NCBI GenBank assembly: GCA_030597275.1
Contig: JAUVSB010000103.1
Location: forward strand, 1-5,165
DNA: 5,165 bases
Direction of reading: 5' to 3'
Source of the DNA: Gammaproteobacteria bacterium
GTDB taxonomy: Bacteria; Pseudomonadota; Gammaproteobacteria; BMS3Bbin11
Below, piece after piece: positions 1-5,165 of this stretch (position 1 is its first letter; each line of letters begins with the position of its first letter). Under the pieces are notes generated by a model. That model was given only the letters and a program-made list of their open reading frames with translations, searched no databases and was not told where the DNA came from. The position numbers and the translations under genes were made by a program.

Positions 1-87
1 AAGTTCCAAGATCCAAGTCTACAGATTAAAACCAAAAGTACGCGTTGCAGAGCTTTTTACTTGGATCTTGGAACTTGGATCTTGGAT
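1..87. repeat. Inverted heptamer arrays (CTTGGAT family) around a 40-bp core, upstream of hisB
   Basis: Positions 1-18 and 59-76 are perfect reverse complements of 18 bases, separated by 40 bases. Both arms are built from a 7-base unit: 60-87 reads CTTGGAT, CTTGGAA, CTTGGAT, CTTGGAT, and the left arm contains the same two units inverted (4-10 and 11-17). Positions 59-72 and 73-86 are also a perfect 14-base direct duplication. The left arm touches the window edge and may continue beyond it. As RNA the arms could pair into a long stem, but the nearest T run (91-95) lies 14 bases past the stem, so this is not a classic terminator. The repeats are seen directly; any function is unknown. Confidence 0.85.
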
Positions 88-96
88 CTGTTTTTC

Positions 97-105
97 TGCT
101 AAAAT
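97..105 (+). promoter_or_regulatory. Possible extended -10 promoter for hisB
   Basis: The bases TGCTAAAAT fit an extended -10 element (TG, one base, then TAAAAT, five of six matches to TATAAT). No good -35 box sits at the ideal spacing; the nearest candidate, TTGGAT at 75-80, is 19 bases upstream and matches TTGACA at only three positions. Transcription would start near 112, giving a leader of about 24 bases before the hisB ATG. The heptamer array lies where the -35 region would be. This rests on motif reading only. Confidence 0.35.
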
Positions 106-135
106 CCCCCAATCTTATAGCAATGGCAAAGACCC

Positions 136-729
136 ATGAGTAACCGCACAGCAACAGTTTCCCGTGATACCCTCGAAACCCAGATTAGTATCACGCTGAA
201 TATCGATGGTACTGGACAGTCGTCTTTCTCTACAGGCGTGCCTTTTCTGGAGCACATGCTGGAGCAGATCTCTCGTCATGGCCTGATTGATCTGGACGTT
301 CAGGCAAAGGGTGATTTACACATTGATGCACATCACCTTGTTGAAGATATTGGTATTGTACTTGGCCAGGCCTTTAAACAGGCATTGGGTGACAAGCGTG
401 GCATGACACGCTATGGCCATGCATTTGTGCCATTGGATGAAGCCCTTAGCCGTGTGGTAATCGATTTTTCCGGCCGCCCTCAGATTGAGTATCGGGTGGA
501 TTTTCCGCGTGCCAGTATCGGTGAGTTTGAAACGGACCTGGTACACGAATTCTTTCAGGGTTTTTGTAATCATGCACTGGTAACCTTGCATATCGATAAT
601 CTGCATGGTGACAACTCACATCATATTGCCGAGACTGTGTTTAAGGCATTTGGACGTGCAGTGCGTATGGCTGTTGAGCCGGATGCCCGTATGGGCGGAG
701 CTATTCCTTCTACCAAGGGCAGTCTCTAA
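136..729 (+). CDS. hisB: Imidazoleglycerol-phosphate dehydratase (monofunctional HisB)
   Basis: This enzyme removes water from imidazole glycerol phosphate to give imidazole acetol phosphate, the sixth step of histidine synthesis, in the cytoplasm. The 197 residues are the normal length for the single-domain family. The two manganese-binding motifs of the paired half-domains are present: HHLVED at residues 66-71 and HHIAE at 162-166, with PFLEHML at 36-42 and a PSTKG tail close to the C-terminus. The N-terminal histidinol-phosphatase domain found in the fused E. coli HisB is absent, so that step must be encoded elsewhere. The ATG at 136 is chosen because the protein then begins with the usual SNRTATVSRDTLETQI-like opening; the ribosome binding site before it is weak. 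It is the first gene visible in the operon, 46 bases ahead of hisH. Family assignment is very secure. Confidence 0.97.
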   Translation: MSNRTATVSRDTLETQISITLNIDGTGQSSFSTGVPFLEHMLEQISRHGLIDLDVQAKGDLHIDAHHLVEDIGIVLGQAFKQALGDKRGMTRYGHAFVPLDEALSRVVIDFSGRPQIEYRVDFPRASIGEFETDLVHEFFQGFCNHALVTLHIDNLHGDNSHHIAETVFKAFGRAVRMAVEPDARMGGAIPSTKGSL

Positions 730-775
730 AGACTATTTGCTGATAGTAATCAGTATATTTCCCAGGGTTTAAATA

Positions 776-1447
776 ATGACCAGTATTATTGTTGTCGATT
801 TTGGCATGGGCAATCTACGCTCCGTGGCCAAGGCATTTGAACATGTCGCACCGAAAGCGACTGTGCGTATTTCAGGTGATGCCAGTGACATTCGTTCAGC
901 TGACCGGGTCGTTCTGCCCGGACAGGGTGCCATAGGTGGTTATGTAAAGGCATTGCATGACACAGACCTGGAGCCAGCAGTGCTTGAAGCTGCCAGCAGC
1001 AAACCTTTTCTCGGGATTTGTCTTGGTCAACAGGTATTATATGAATCCAGTGATGAGCATGGTGAAGACGGTGATAGCGTCAAAACCCTGGGCTTATTCA
1101 AGGGGCAGGTGAAACATTTCACCCATGTCTCCAGTGACCCACAGGCTATGATAGACCCGCTAACGGGCCATCAGTATTCAATACCCCACATGGGCTGGAA
1201 CCAGGTTAAACAGACCGTCGACCATCCTATGTGGCAGGGCATTGCGGATATGGCGAGATTTTATTTTGTCCACAGCTACTGTGTTCAATCGGAACTTGAT
1301 GAAGATGTCGCAGGGGTTACCAAATATGGCGTGGAATTTACCTCGGCAACTGCCCGTGACAATATTTTTGCAGTGCAGTTTCATCCCGAAAAGAGCCAGC
1401 ATGACGGGCTCAAGTTGCTGGAAAATTTTGTAAACTGGAAAATATAG
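776..1447 (+). CDS. hisH: Imidazole glycerol phosphate synthase, glutamine amidotransferase subunit HisH
   Basis: HisH hydrolyses glutamine and passes the ammonia through the HisF barrel, where PRFAR is converted to imidazole glycerol phosphate and AICAR. The 223 residues form a class I glutamine amidotransferase. The catalytic triad is visible: Cys82 in GICLGQQ, and His203 and Glu205 in QFHPEKS. The oxyanion strand reads PGQG (residues 48-51) rather than the PGVG of many homologues, a variant I associate with beta- and gammaproteobacteria. PHMGWN (137-142) and YFVHSY (163-168) are also typical. The protein is somewhat longer than the usual 200 or so residues, with the extra length around residues 115-135, before PHMGWN. 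The start is supported by AGGG at 764-767, eight bases before the ATG, and by the standard opening VVDFGMGNLRSV. Its partner hisF lies two genes downstream. Confidence 0.97.
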   Translation: MTSIIVVDFGMGNLRSVAKAFEHVAPKATVRISGDASDIRSADRVVLPGQGAIGGYVKALHDTDLEPAVLEAASSKPFLGICLGQQVLYESSDEHGEDGDSVKTLGLFKGQVKHFTHVSSDPQAMIDPLTGHQYSIPHMGWNQVKQTVDHPMWQGIADMARFYFVHSYCVQSELDEDVAGVTKYGVEFTSATARDNIFAVQFHPEKSQHDGLKLLENFVNWKI

Positions 1448-1449
1448 AC

Positions 1450-1475
1450 TAAAGGTAAAAGGTAAAAGGTAAAAG
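1450..1475. repeat. GTAAAAG heptamer tandem array between hisH and hisA
   Basis: Just after the hisH stop, a 7-base unit (AAAAGGT, or GTAAAAG in another phase) is repeated about three and a half times: a partial AAAGGT at 1451-1456, full units at 1457-1463 and 1464-1470, and a partial AAAAG at 1471-1475. It ends eight bases before the palindromic element. Its sequence is unrelated to the heptamer upstream of hisB, but the period is the same. It could vary in copy number by replication slippage; that is inference. Confidence 0.85.
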
Positions 1476-1482
1476 AAGCCCC

Positions 1483-1567
1483 GTCATTGCGAGCGAAGCG
1501 CGGCAATCTCTTTTGTCCAGGATCAGTCGTTTAGAGATTGCTTCGTCACTACGTTCCTCGCAATGAC
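1483..1567. repeat. Interrupted palindrome of a widespread dispersed-repeat type
   Basis: The outer arms GTCATTGCGAG (1483-1493) and CTCGCAATGAC (1557-1567) are perfect reverse complements, as are the inner arms GCAATCTCT (1503-1511) and AGAGATTGC (1533-1541), around a 21-base centre. The segments between outer and inner arms differ in length, 9 bases on the left and 15 on the right, so the stem would contain an uneven internal loop. From general knowledge, GTCATTGCGAG...GCAATCT sequences occur as multicopy intergenic repeats in many unrelated bacteria and resemble non-autonomous mobile palindromes. No target-site duplication is evident, and no T run follows the stem on the + strand, so it is not a clear terminator. 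It sits inside the operon without damaging a gene. Confidence 0.85.
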
Positions 1568-1607
1568 TGCAAAACAAAGACTTAACGGAATTAAATAAGG
1601 CAAATAC

Positions 1608-2345
1608 ATGCTAATTATCCCCGCAATAGACCTTAAAGACGGCCAGTGTGTGCGTCTGCGCCAGGGGCGTATGGATGACGATACAGTTTTTTCAGACAAC
1701 CCGGTGGACATGGCCGGGCGCTGGGTCGATGCGGGTGCGCGGCGACTGCATATCGTTGACCTCAACGGTGCCTTTGAAGGGCGTCCTGTCAATGAACAGG
1801 TGATACGTGATATCGCGGCAGCATATCCTGATTTACCTATACAATTAGGTGGCGGCATTCGTGATGCAGCGACTGCTGAAGCCTATATTGAGGCTGGCGT
1901 GAATTATGTCATTATCGGTACCATGGCAGTGCGCGACCCAAAATTTGTTAAAGATCTGTGCAAAGCCATTCCTGGTCATGTCTATGTCGGGCTGGATGCA
2001 AAAGACGGCATGGTAGCTGTTGATGGCTGGGCTGAAGACTCCGGCGTAGATGTCACGGAACTGGCGCTGAAATTTGAAGATGATGGTATCGAAGGGATAA
2101 TCTATACTGATATCAGCCGTGATGGCATGATGCAGGGCGTCAATGCCGAGGCAACGGCCCGGCTGGCAGAAGCCCTTACTGTACCGGTTGTAGCATCCGG
2201 CGGCGTCAGCACTATGGCAGATATCGAGCGCCTGCTTGAACATGAAAAAGCTGGCATCAATGCGGCTATCATTGGCCGTGCCCTATATGAAGGTTCGTTA
2301 GATCTGGCTGAATGTCAAAAATTGGCAGATGGAGAAGAGAAGTAA
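1608..2345 (+). CDS. hisA: Phosphoribosylformimino-5-aminoimidazole carboxamide ribotide (ProFAR) isomerase HisA
   Basis: HisA catalyses the Amadori rearrangement of ProFAR to PRFAR, the fourth step of histidine synthesis, and supplies the substrate of HisF/HisH. The 245 residues form a single beta/alpha barrel of normal length. The two catalytic aspartates are in place: Asp8 in IPAIDLKDG and Asp130 in GLDAKDG. The phosphate-binding loops GGGIRD (81-86) and ASGGV (196-200) and the TDISRDGM segment (167-174) are conserved. The start at 1608 is supported by TAAGG at 1596-1600, seven bases upstream, and by the canonical opening MLIIPAIDLK. The gene follows a 160-base gap filled with repeats, and its stop codon lies one base before the hisF ATG, so translation of the two is likely coupled. 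It is similar in fold to HisF but lacks the HisF opening motif. Confidence 0.97.
   Translation: MLIIPAIDLKDGQCVRLRQGRMDDDTVFSDNPVDMAGRWVDAGARRLHIVDLNGAFEGRPVNEQVIRDIAAAYPDLPIQLGGGIRDAATAEAYIEAGVNYVIIGTMAVRDPKFVKDLCKAIPGHVYVGLDAKDGMVAVDGWAEDSGVDVTELALKFEDDGIEGIIYTDISRDGMMQGVNAEATARLAEALTVPVVASGGVSTMADIERLLEHEKAGINAAIIGRALYEGSLDLAECQKLADGEEK
2331..2339 (+). promoter_or_regulatory. Ribosome binding site deciding the hisF start
   Basis: The purine run GGAGAAGAG inside the last codons of hisA lies seven bases before the ATG at 2347. It supports that codon over the in-frame ATG at 2329, which sits immediately before the run and would add six residues not usual in HisF. Confidence 0.75.
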
Positions 2346-2346
2346 T

Positions 2347-3123
2347 ATGGGATTGGCAAAAAGAATCATTCCCTGTCTCGATGTACGTGACGGGCGTGTT
2401 GTAAAAGGCGTGCAGTTTGTCGATATCCGCGACGCAGGTGATCCGGTTGAAGTGGCTGCGCGTTATGACGAGCAGGGTGCAGATGAAATCACCTTTCTCG
2501 ACATTACGGCCTCCTCGGATAATCGCGATACCATCCTGCATGTTGTAGAAGAGGTGGCGAGTACAGTTTTTATCCCACTGACTGTCGGTGGCGGCATACG
2601 AGTACTGGATGATGTTCGCCGCATGTTAAATGCCGGTGCAGACAAAGTGGGTATCAATACCGCTGCCGTATTTAATCCTGAATTTGTAAAAGAAGCCTCC
2701 GATCATTTTGGTTCACAGGCAATCGTAGTATCTATCGATGCCAGGCAGGTAGAAACCGGTGATAATCCACGCTGGGAGATATTTACCCATGGCGGCCGCA
2801 AAGCCACCGGTCTGGATGCCCTGCAATGGGCAAAGAAAATGGCCGATTACGGTGCGGGTGAAATTTTACTGACCAGTATGGACAGGGATGGCACACGCGA
2901 TGGTTTTGACCTCGCGCTGACCCGTGCAGTCTGCGATACCGTGGATATCCCGGTGATTGCCTCTGGTGGCGTAGGCAACCTCGACCACCTGGTAGCGGGT
3001 GTTAGCGAAGGGCATGCAGATGCCGTACTGGCGGCCAGTATTTTCCATTTTGGCGATTATACCGTGCAGCAGGCCAAGCAGCGCATGCAGGATGCCGGAA
3101 TTGAGGTCAGGATTACTGAATAG
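2347..3123 (+). CDS. hisF: Imidazole glycerol phosphate synthase, cyclase subunit HisF
   Basis: HisF is the synthase barrel that uses ammonia delivered by HisH to cleave and cyclise PRFAR into imidazole glycerol phosphate and AICAR; the latter feeds back into purine synthesis. From the ATG at 2347 the protein has 258 residues, the normal family length, and opens with the classic MGLAKRIIPCLDV. The catalytic aspartates are Asp12 (CLDV) and Asp131 (SIDAR). Phosphate-binding motifs TVGGGI (79-84) and ASGGVG (205-210) and the TSMDRDGT segment (176-183) are all present. An in-frame ATG at 2329 would add six residues overlapping hisA, but it lies just ahead of the best ribosome binding site, so 2347 is preferred. 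One base separates it from hisA and two from hisI, the tightest packing in the operon. Confidence 0.96.
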   Translation: MGLAKRIIPCLDVRDGRVVKGVQFVDIRDAGDPVEVAARYDEQGADEITFLDITASSDNRDTILHVVEEVASTVFIPLTVGGGIRVLDDVRRMLNAGADKVGINTAAVFNPEFVKEASDHFGSQAIVVSIDARQVETGDNPRWEIFTHGGRKATGLDALQWAKKMADYGAGEILLTSMDRDGTRDGFDLALTRAVCDTVDIPVIASGGVGNLDHLVAGVSEGHADAVLAASIFHFGDYTVQQAKQRMQDAGIEVRITE

Positions 3124-3125
3124 CT

Positions 3126-3512
3126 ATGTCGGATAACTGGTTAGATGAAGTGAAGTGGACAGATGACGGCCTGGTGCCAGCAATTGCCCAGGATGCTGAG
3201 ACTGGTAAGCTATTGATGATGGCATGGATGAACCGTGATGCCCTGCAGGAGACGGTAGACAGCGGTTTTGCTGTATACTGGTCACGTTCACGCGCCAGGT
3301 TATGGCGGAAGGGTGAAGAGTCAGGTCATCAGCAGCTAGTGAAAGAACTGCGGCTGGATTGCGATAATGACGTAATACTGATCAAAGTCGAACAGAAAGG
3401 TGGGATAGCCTGCCATACTGGTCGCGAGAGCTGCTTTTACAAGCGCTATGAAGATGGGCAGTGGCAGAGCGTAGAACCGGTGTTGAAAGACCCGAAAGAG
3501 ATATATAAATAA
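3126..3512 (+). CDS. hisI: Phosphoribosyl-AMP cyclohydrolase HisI (stand-alone)
   Basis: This enzyme opens the adenine ring of phosphoribosyl-AMP to give ProFAR, the third step of the pathway, using zinc and magnesium. The 128 residues carry the whole family signature: YWSRSRARLWRKGEESGH (51-68), the magnesium-binding acidic cluster DCDND (78-82), and the zinc cysteines at 96 (ACHTGR) and 103 (ESCFY). It is not fused to HisE, unlike in E. coli, where HisI and HisE form one chain; the partner gene instead follows 12 bases downstream. The start codon is two bases after the hisF stop, with only modest purine-rich sequence upstream (GGTCAGGA, 3105-3112), so re-initiation after hisF is plausible. 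The last ten or so residues are the least conserved part. The assignment is secure. Confidence 0.97.
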   Translation: MSDNWLDEVKWTDDGLVPAIAQDAETGKLLMMAWMNRDALQETVDSGFAVYWSRSRARLWRKGEESGHQQLVKELRLDCDNDVILIKVEQKGGIACHTGRESCFYKRYEDGQWQSVEPVLKDPKEIYK

Positions 3513-3524
3513 TCAGCAGTAATC

Positions 3525-3842
3525 ATGACAGATGTCCTCAAGCAATTAACAGAAGTACTGGAGCAGCGGAAGACAGCAGCCCCTGACAGTTCCTATGTTG
3601 CCAGTCTGTATGACAAAGGACTGGACGCCATACTGAAGAAAGTGGGCGAAGAAGCGACGGAAACAGTGATTGCTGCAAAAGGTGGTGATCGGGACAAGAT
3701 TGTTTATGAAACGGCAGATTTGTGGTTTCATACACTGGTTATGTTATCGCATCAGGGTTTGACGGCAAGTGATGTCCTTGATGAACTTGCAAGACGATTT
3801 GGCTTGTCGGGTCTTGAAGAAAAGGCAAATAGACCCAAATAA
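3525..3842 (+). CDS. hisE: Phosphoribosyl-ATP pyrophosphohydrolase HisE (stand-alone)
   Basis: HisE removes pyrophosphate from phosphoribosyl-ATP to give phosphoribosyl-AMP, the second step of histidine synthesis and the one immediately before HisI. The 105 residues form the all-helical MazG-like fold. The metal-binding motif KVGEEATE (39-46) and the second acidic pair in YETADL (Glu62, Asp65) are present, as are SYVASL (23-28) and the SGLEEKANR tail (95-103). The gene starts 12 bases after hisI with no obvious Shine-Dalgarno sequence, so its translation may depend on ribosomes arriving from hisI. It is the last his gene of the cluster; no terminator-like hairpin with a T run is visible in the 64 bases before tatA. 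MazG-type nucleotide hydrolases are the only alternative, and position in the operon rules strongly for HisE. Confidence 0.96.
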   Translation: MTDVLKQLTEVLEQRKTAAPDSSYVASLYDKGLDAILKKVGEEATETVIAAKGGDRDKIVYETADLWFHTLVMLSHQGLTASDVLDELARRFGLSGLEEKANRPK

Positions 3843-3906
3843 TACAGGTTATTGGATAAATTTTTTATGGCCAATCAGGCCGTTGATATTAAAGATGGAG
3901 TAAGTT

Positions 3907-4149
3907 ATGGGTGTAGGTGGAATTGGTATCTGGCAGCTTTTGATTGTTCTGGTCATTGTAATGCTGCTGTTTGGTGGTAAAAAGTTACGTAACCTGGGCG
4001 GTGATTTAGGCGCCGGCATCAAGGGTTTCAAAAAAGCCATGGGTAATGAAATGTCCAAGGAAGATGAAACCAAGGGTACTCTGGAATCAAAAAAATCTGG
4101 TGAAGTAATTGATGCAGAAGTCACCAGTAAAACTGAAGATAAGACCTGA
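3907..4149 (+). CDS. tatA: Sec-independent protein translocase subunit TatA
   Basis: TatA assembles into the transport pathway that lets folded proteins with twin-arginine signal peptides cross the inner membrane. The 80 residues show the standard layout: a short periplasmic start with a polar Gln10, one membrane helix (about 8-22), the Phe-Gly hinge at 22-23, an amphipathic helix (KKLRNLGGDLGAGIKGFKKA, 25-44), and a charged, disordered tail rich in Lys, Glu and Thr. The opening MGVGGIGIWQLLIVL separates it from TatB, as does the lack of a Gly-Pro hinge. The start is supported by GATGGAG at 3894-3900, six bases upstream. The gene is 64 bases after hisE with no clear terminator between, so it could be read from the his promoter, but a separate promoter cannot be excluded. 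TatE is a close paralogue, but the adjacent tatB and tatC fix this as tatA. Confidence 0.95.
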   Translation: MGVGGIGIWQLLIVLVIVMLLFGGKKLRNLGGDLGAGIKGFKKAMGNEMSKEDETKGTLESKKSGEVIDAEVTSKTEDKT

Positions 4150-4180
4150 GTCCTAGTTCATCTTACTGGGCGAATAGCTG

Positions 4181-4546
4181 ATGTTTGATGTCGGGATGTT
4201 TGAAATGATCCTGATCGGGGTCATTGCCTTGCTGATTCTGGGTCCGGAGCGTATGCCGGAAGCGGCAAGAGCCGCAGGTCGCTGGGTAGGTAAAGCGCGC
4301 GGTTTCATTACCGGCATCAAGGCCGATGTTAAGAGCCAGATGTCAGTTGCTGAACTGGATGAACTAAGGCAATTGCGTAATGATTTGGCCTCGGCCCAGG
4401 TAAACCTGAACAAAATGCAGCAAAGTACTACAGAGGCCCTGAATGAGCAGGTTTCTGTGCAGGCAACAGAAAGTGAGTCCTTGCAAATAAATAATAAAGT
4501 CGACAAAAAAAGCGTCGAAAAAACGAAAACTACTGACCAGGCATGA
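4181..4546 (+). CDS. tatB: Sec-independent protein translocase subunit TatB
   Basis: TatB works with TatC as the receptor for twin-arginine signal peptides. The 121 residues begin with the diagnostic MFDVGMFEM, containing the conserved membrane-embedded Glu8, followed by one membrane helix to about residue 20, the Gly-Pro hinge at 21-22 (LGPERMPEAAR), and an amphipathic region. Residues 55-90 are predicted to be helical and possibly coiled, and the Ser/Thr/Lys-rich tail looks disordered. It is shorter than E. coli TatB (about 170 residues), the difference lying in the variable tail. The gene starts 31 bases after tatA with only a weak TGGG (4167-4170) as ribosome binding site, which would favour less TatB than TatA. 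Its stop codon overlaps the tatC start. The last 60 bases are A-rich, with runs of seven and six A. Confidence 0.95.
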   Translation: MFDVGMFEMILIGVIALLILGPERMPEAARAAGRWVGKARGFITGIKADVKSQMSVAELDELRQLRNDLASAQVNLNKMQQSTTEALNEQVSVQATESESLQINNKVDKKSVEKTKTTDQA

Positions 4547-5165
4547 GCGAACAAAGCAGCACCCCTGATGAGGCTCAACCCGAGTCGTTCGTCAGCCATT
4601 TAATCGAACTACGTGACCGCCTGTTGCGGTCCGTTATCGCTGTGCTGATTGTATTTATCCCAGCCGCAATCTTTTCCGGTAAACTGTTTACGTTACTCGC
4701 GGCACCCATGCTCGCGGCACTTTCCAGCGACGGCACGATGATTTCGACAGAAGTCGCAGGGGCCTTTCTGGTGCCGCTGAAGTTCGCTTTTGCACTGTCG
4801 GTGGCAGTGGCAATACCTTGTCTTCTCTATCAAATCTGGTCATTCATTGCCCCGGGCCTGTATGACAATGAAAAGCGCCTGGCCTTTCCTCTACTGCTTT
4901 CAAGCACCTTACTGTTTTATTGTGGGATTGCCTTCGCCTATTTTGTAGTCTTCCCCATAATGTTCAGTTTTTTCCCCAGCGTCGCACCAGTCGGGATAGA
5001 AGTAACACCTGACATCAATCACTATCTGGGCTTTGTACTAAAGCTGTTTTTTGCCTTTGGTATCGCATTTGAAATGCCTATCGCAACAATACTATTAATC
5101 AAAGCAGGAATCACTACACGCGAAAAGCTGGCGAAAAAACGCCAGTATGTTGTTCTTGGCGCATT
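4543..5165 (+). CDS. tatC: Sec-independent protein translocase subunit TatC (3' end outside window)
   Basis: TatC is the multi-spanning core of the translocase and recognises the twin-arginine motif. Reading from the ATG at 4543 gives 207 complete codons without a stop up to the window edge; the family is usually 240-260 residues, so the last two membrane helices are cut off. Conserved residues match E. coli TatC with a constant offset of seven: Glu22 in HLIELRDRL, Pro55, Phe101 and Glu110 in SFIAPGLYDNEKR (the signal-peptide site, E. coli Glu103), and Glu177 in AFGIAFEMPIAT (E. coli Glu170). Four hydrophobic segments are visible at about 28-46, 78-98, 115-140 and 162-186. The start overlaps the tatB stop as ATGA, a sign of translational coupling that fits the TatBC complex. 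The upstream ribosome binding site is weak. Its truncation is only the window boundary. Confidence 0.96.
   Translation, partial: MSEQSSTPDEAQPESFVSHLIELRDRLLRSVIAVLIVFIPAAIFSGKLFTLLAAPMLAALSSDGTMISTEVAGAFLVPLKFAFALSVAVAIPCLLYQIWSFIAPGLYDNEKRLAFPLLLSSTLLFYCGIAFAYFVVFPIMFSFFPSVAPVGIEVTPDINHYLGFVLKLFFAFGIAFEMPIATILLIKAGITTREKLAKKRQYVVLGA

Noticed and set aside
123..143. A six-codon reading frame (ATG at 123, stop at 141-143) overlapping the hisB start and containing one histidine codon, as a possible leader peptide.
   Set aside because: A histidine attenuator leader needs a run of histidine codons and alternative hairpins with a terminator; here there is one histidine codon, no ribosome binding site and no T-tailed hairpin between it and hisB.
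738..755. A small hairpin (CTGAT-AGTA-ATCAG) between hisB and hisH.
   Set aside because: The stem is only five perfect pairs plus a wobble and one more, with no T run after it; it is too weak to call a terminator or attenuator.
1523..1858. A 111-codon open frame on the minus strand across the hisA start and the palindrome.
   Set aside because: It is antisense to hisA, and its C-terminal part (VIARNVVTKQS) is simply the translation of the dispersed palindrome, a familiar source of spurious predicted proteins.
4505..4546. A run of seven A in tatB (4505-4511) as a possible slippage site that would fuse TatB to TatC.
   Set aside because: The run reads AAA AAA AGC in frame, and a shift into the tatC frame meets a TGA at 4534-4536 before the tatC start, so no fusion would result. 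The ATGA overlap already explains coupling.
4153..4599. A 148-codon minus-strand open frame opposite tatB and the tatC start.
   Set aside because: It is fully antisense to tatB, whose sequence is clearly conserved, and it resembles no family I recognise; it is a shadow frame.

Overview
The window is a stretch of proteobacterial chromosome carrying the second half of a histidine biosynthesis operon followed by the genes of the twin-arginine protein export system. All nine genes are on the + strand, in the order hisB, hisH, hisA, hisF, hisI, hisE, tatA, tatB, tatC; tatC runs off the right edge. Several traits point to a gammaproteobacterium, with a betaproteobacterium as the alternative: HisB is a single-function dehydratase, HisI and HisE are separate proteins (both unlike the fused E. 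coli enzymes), HisH has the PGQG oxyanion strand I associate with beta/gamma lineages, the TatA/B/C sequences look gammaproteobacterial, and the his-tat order is one known in those groups. No species can be named from this sequence alone.

Region by region: 1-135 is non-coding. It holds an inverted pair of heptamer repeats (CTTGGAT family) around a 40-bp core, then a possible extended -10 promoter for hisB. Positions 136-1447 carry hisB and hisH. The 1448-1607 gap is unusually wide for this operon and holds a second, unrelated heptamer array (GTAAAAG) that runs almost directly into an 85-bp interrupted palindrome of a type scattered through many bacterial genomes. Positions 1608-3842 carry hisA, hisF, hisI and hisE with gaps of 1, 2 and 12 bases. 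A 64-base gap with a good ribosome binding site leads to tatA (3907), tatB (4181) and tatC (4543, sharing ATGA with the tatB stop).

Functionally, HisE and HisI carry out the second and third steps of the pathway (phosphoribosyl-ATP to phosphoribosyl-AMP to ProFAR), HisA isomerises ProFAR to PRFAR, HisH and HisF together convert PRFAR with glutamine to imidazole glycerol phosphate and AICAR, and HisB dehydrates imidazole glycerol phosphate. hisG, hisC, hisD and the histidinol-phosphate phosphatase gene are not in the window. TatA, TatB and TatC form the inner-membrane translocase for folded proteins with twin-arginine signal peptides.

Every gene looks intact and ordinary, with its catalytic residues in place. 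I found no undescribed system. The parts most worth a second look are the two repeat-bearing gaps.
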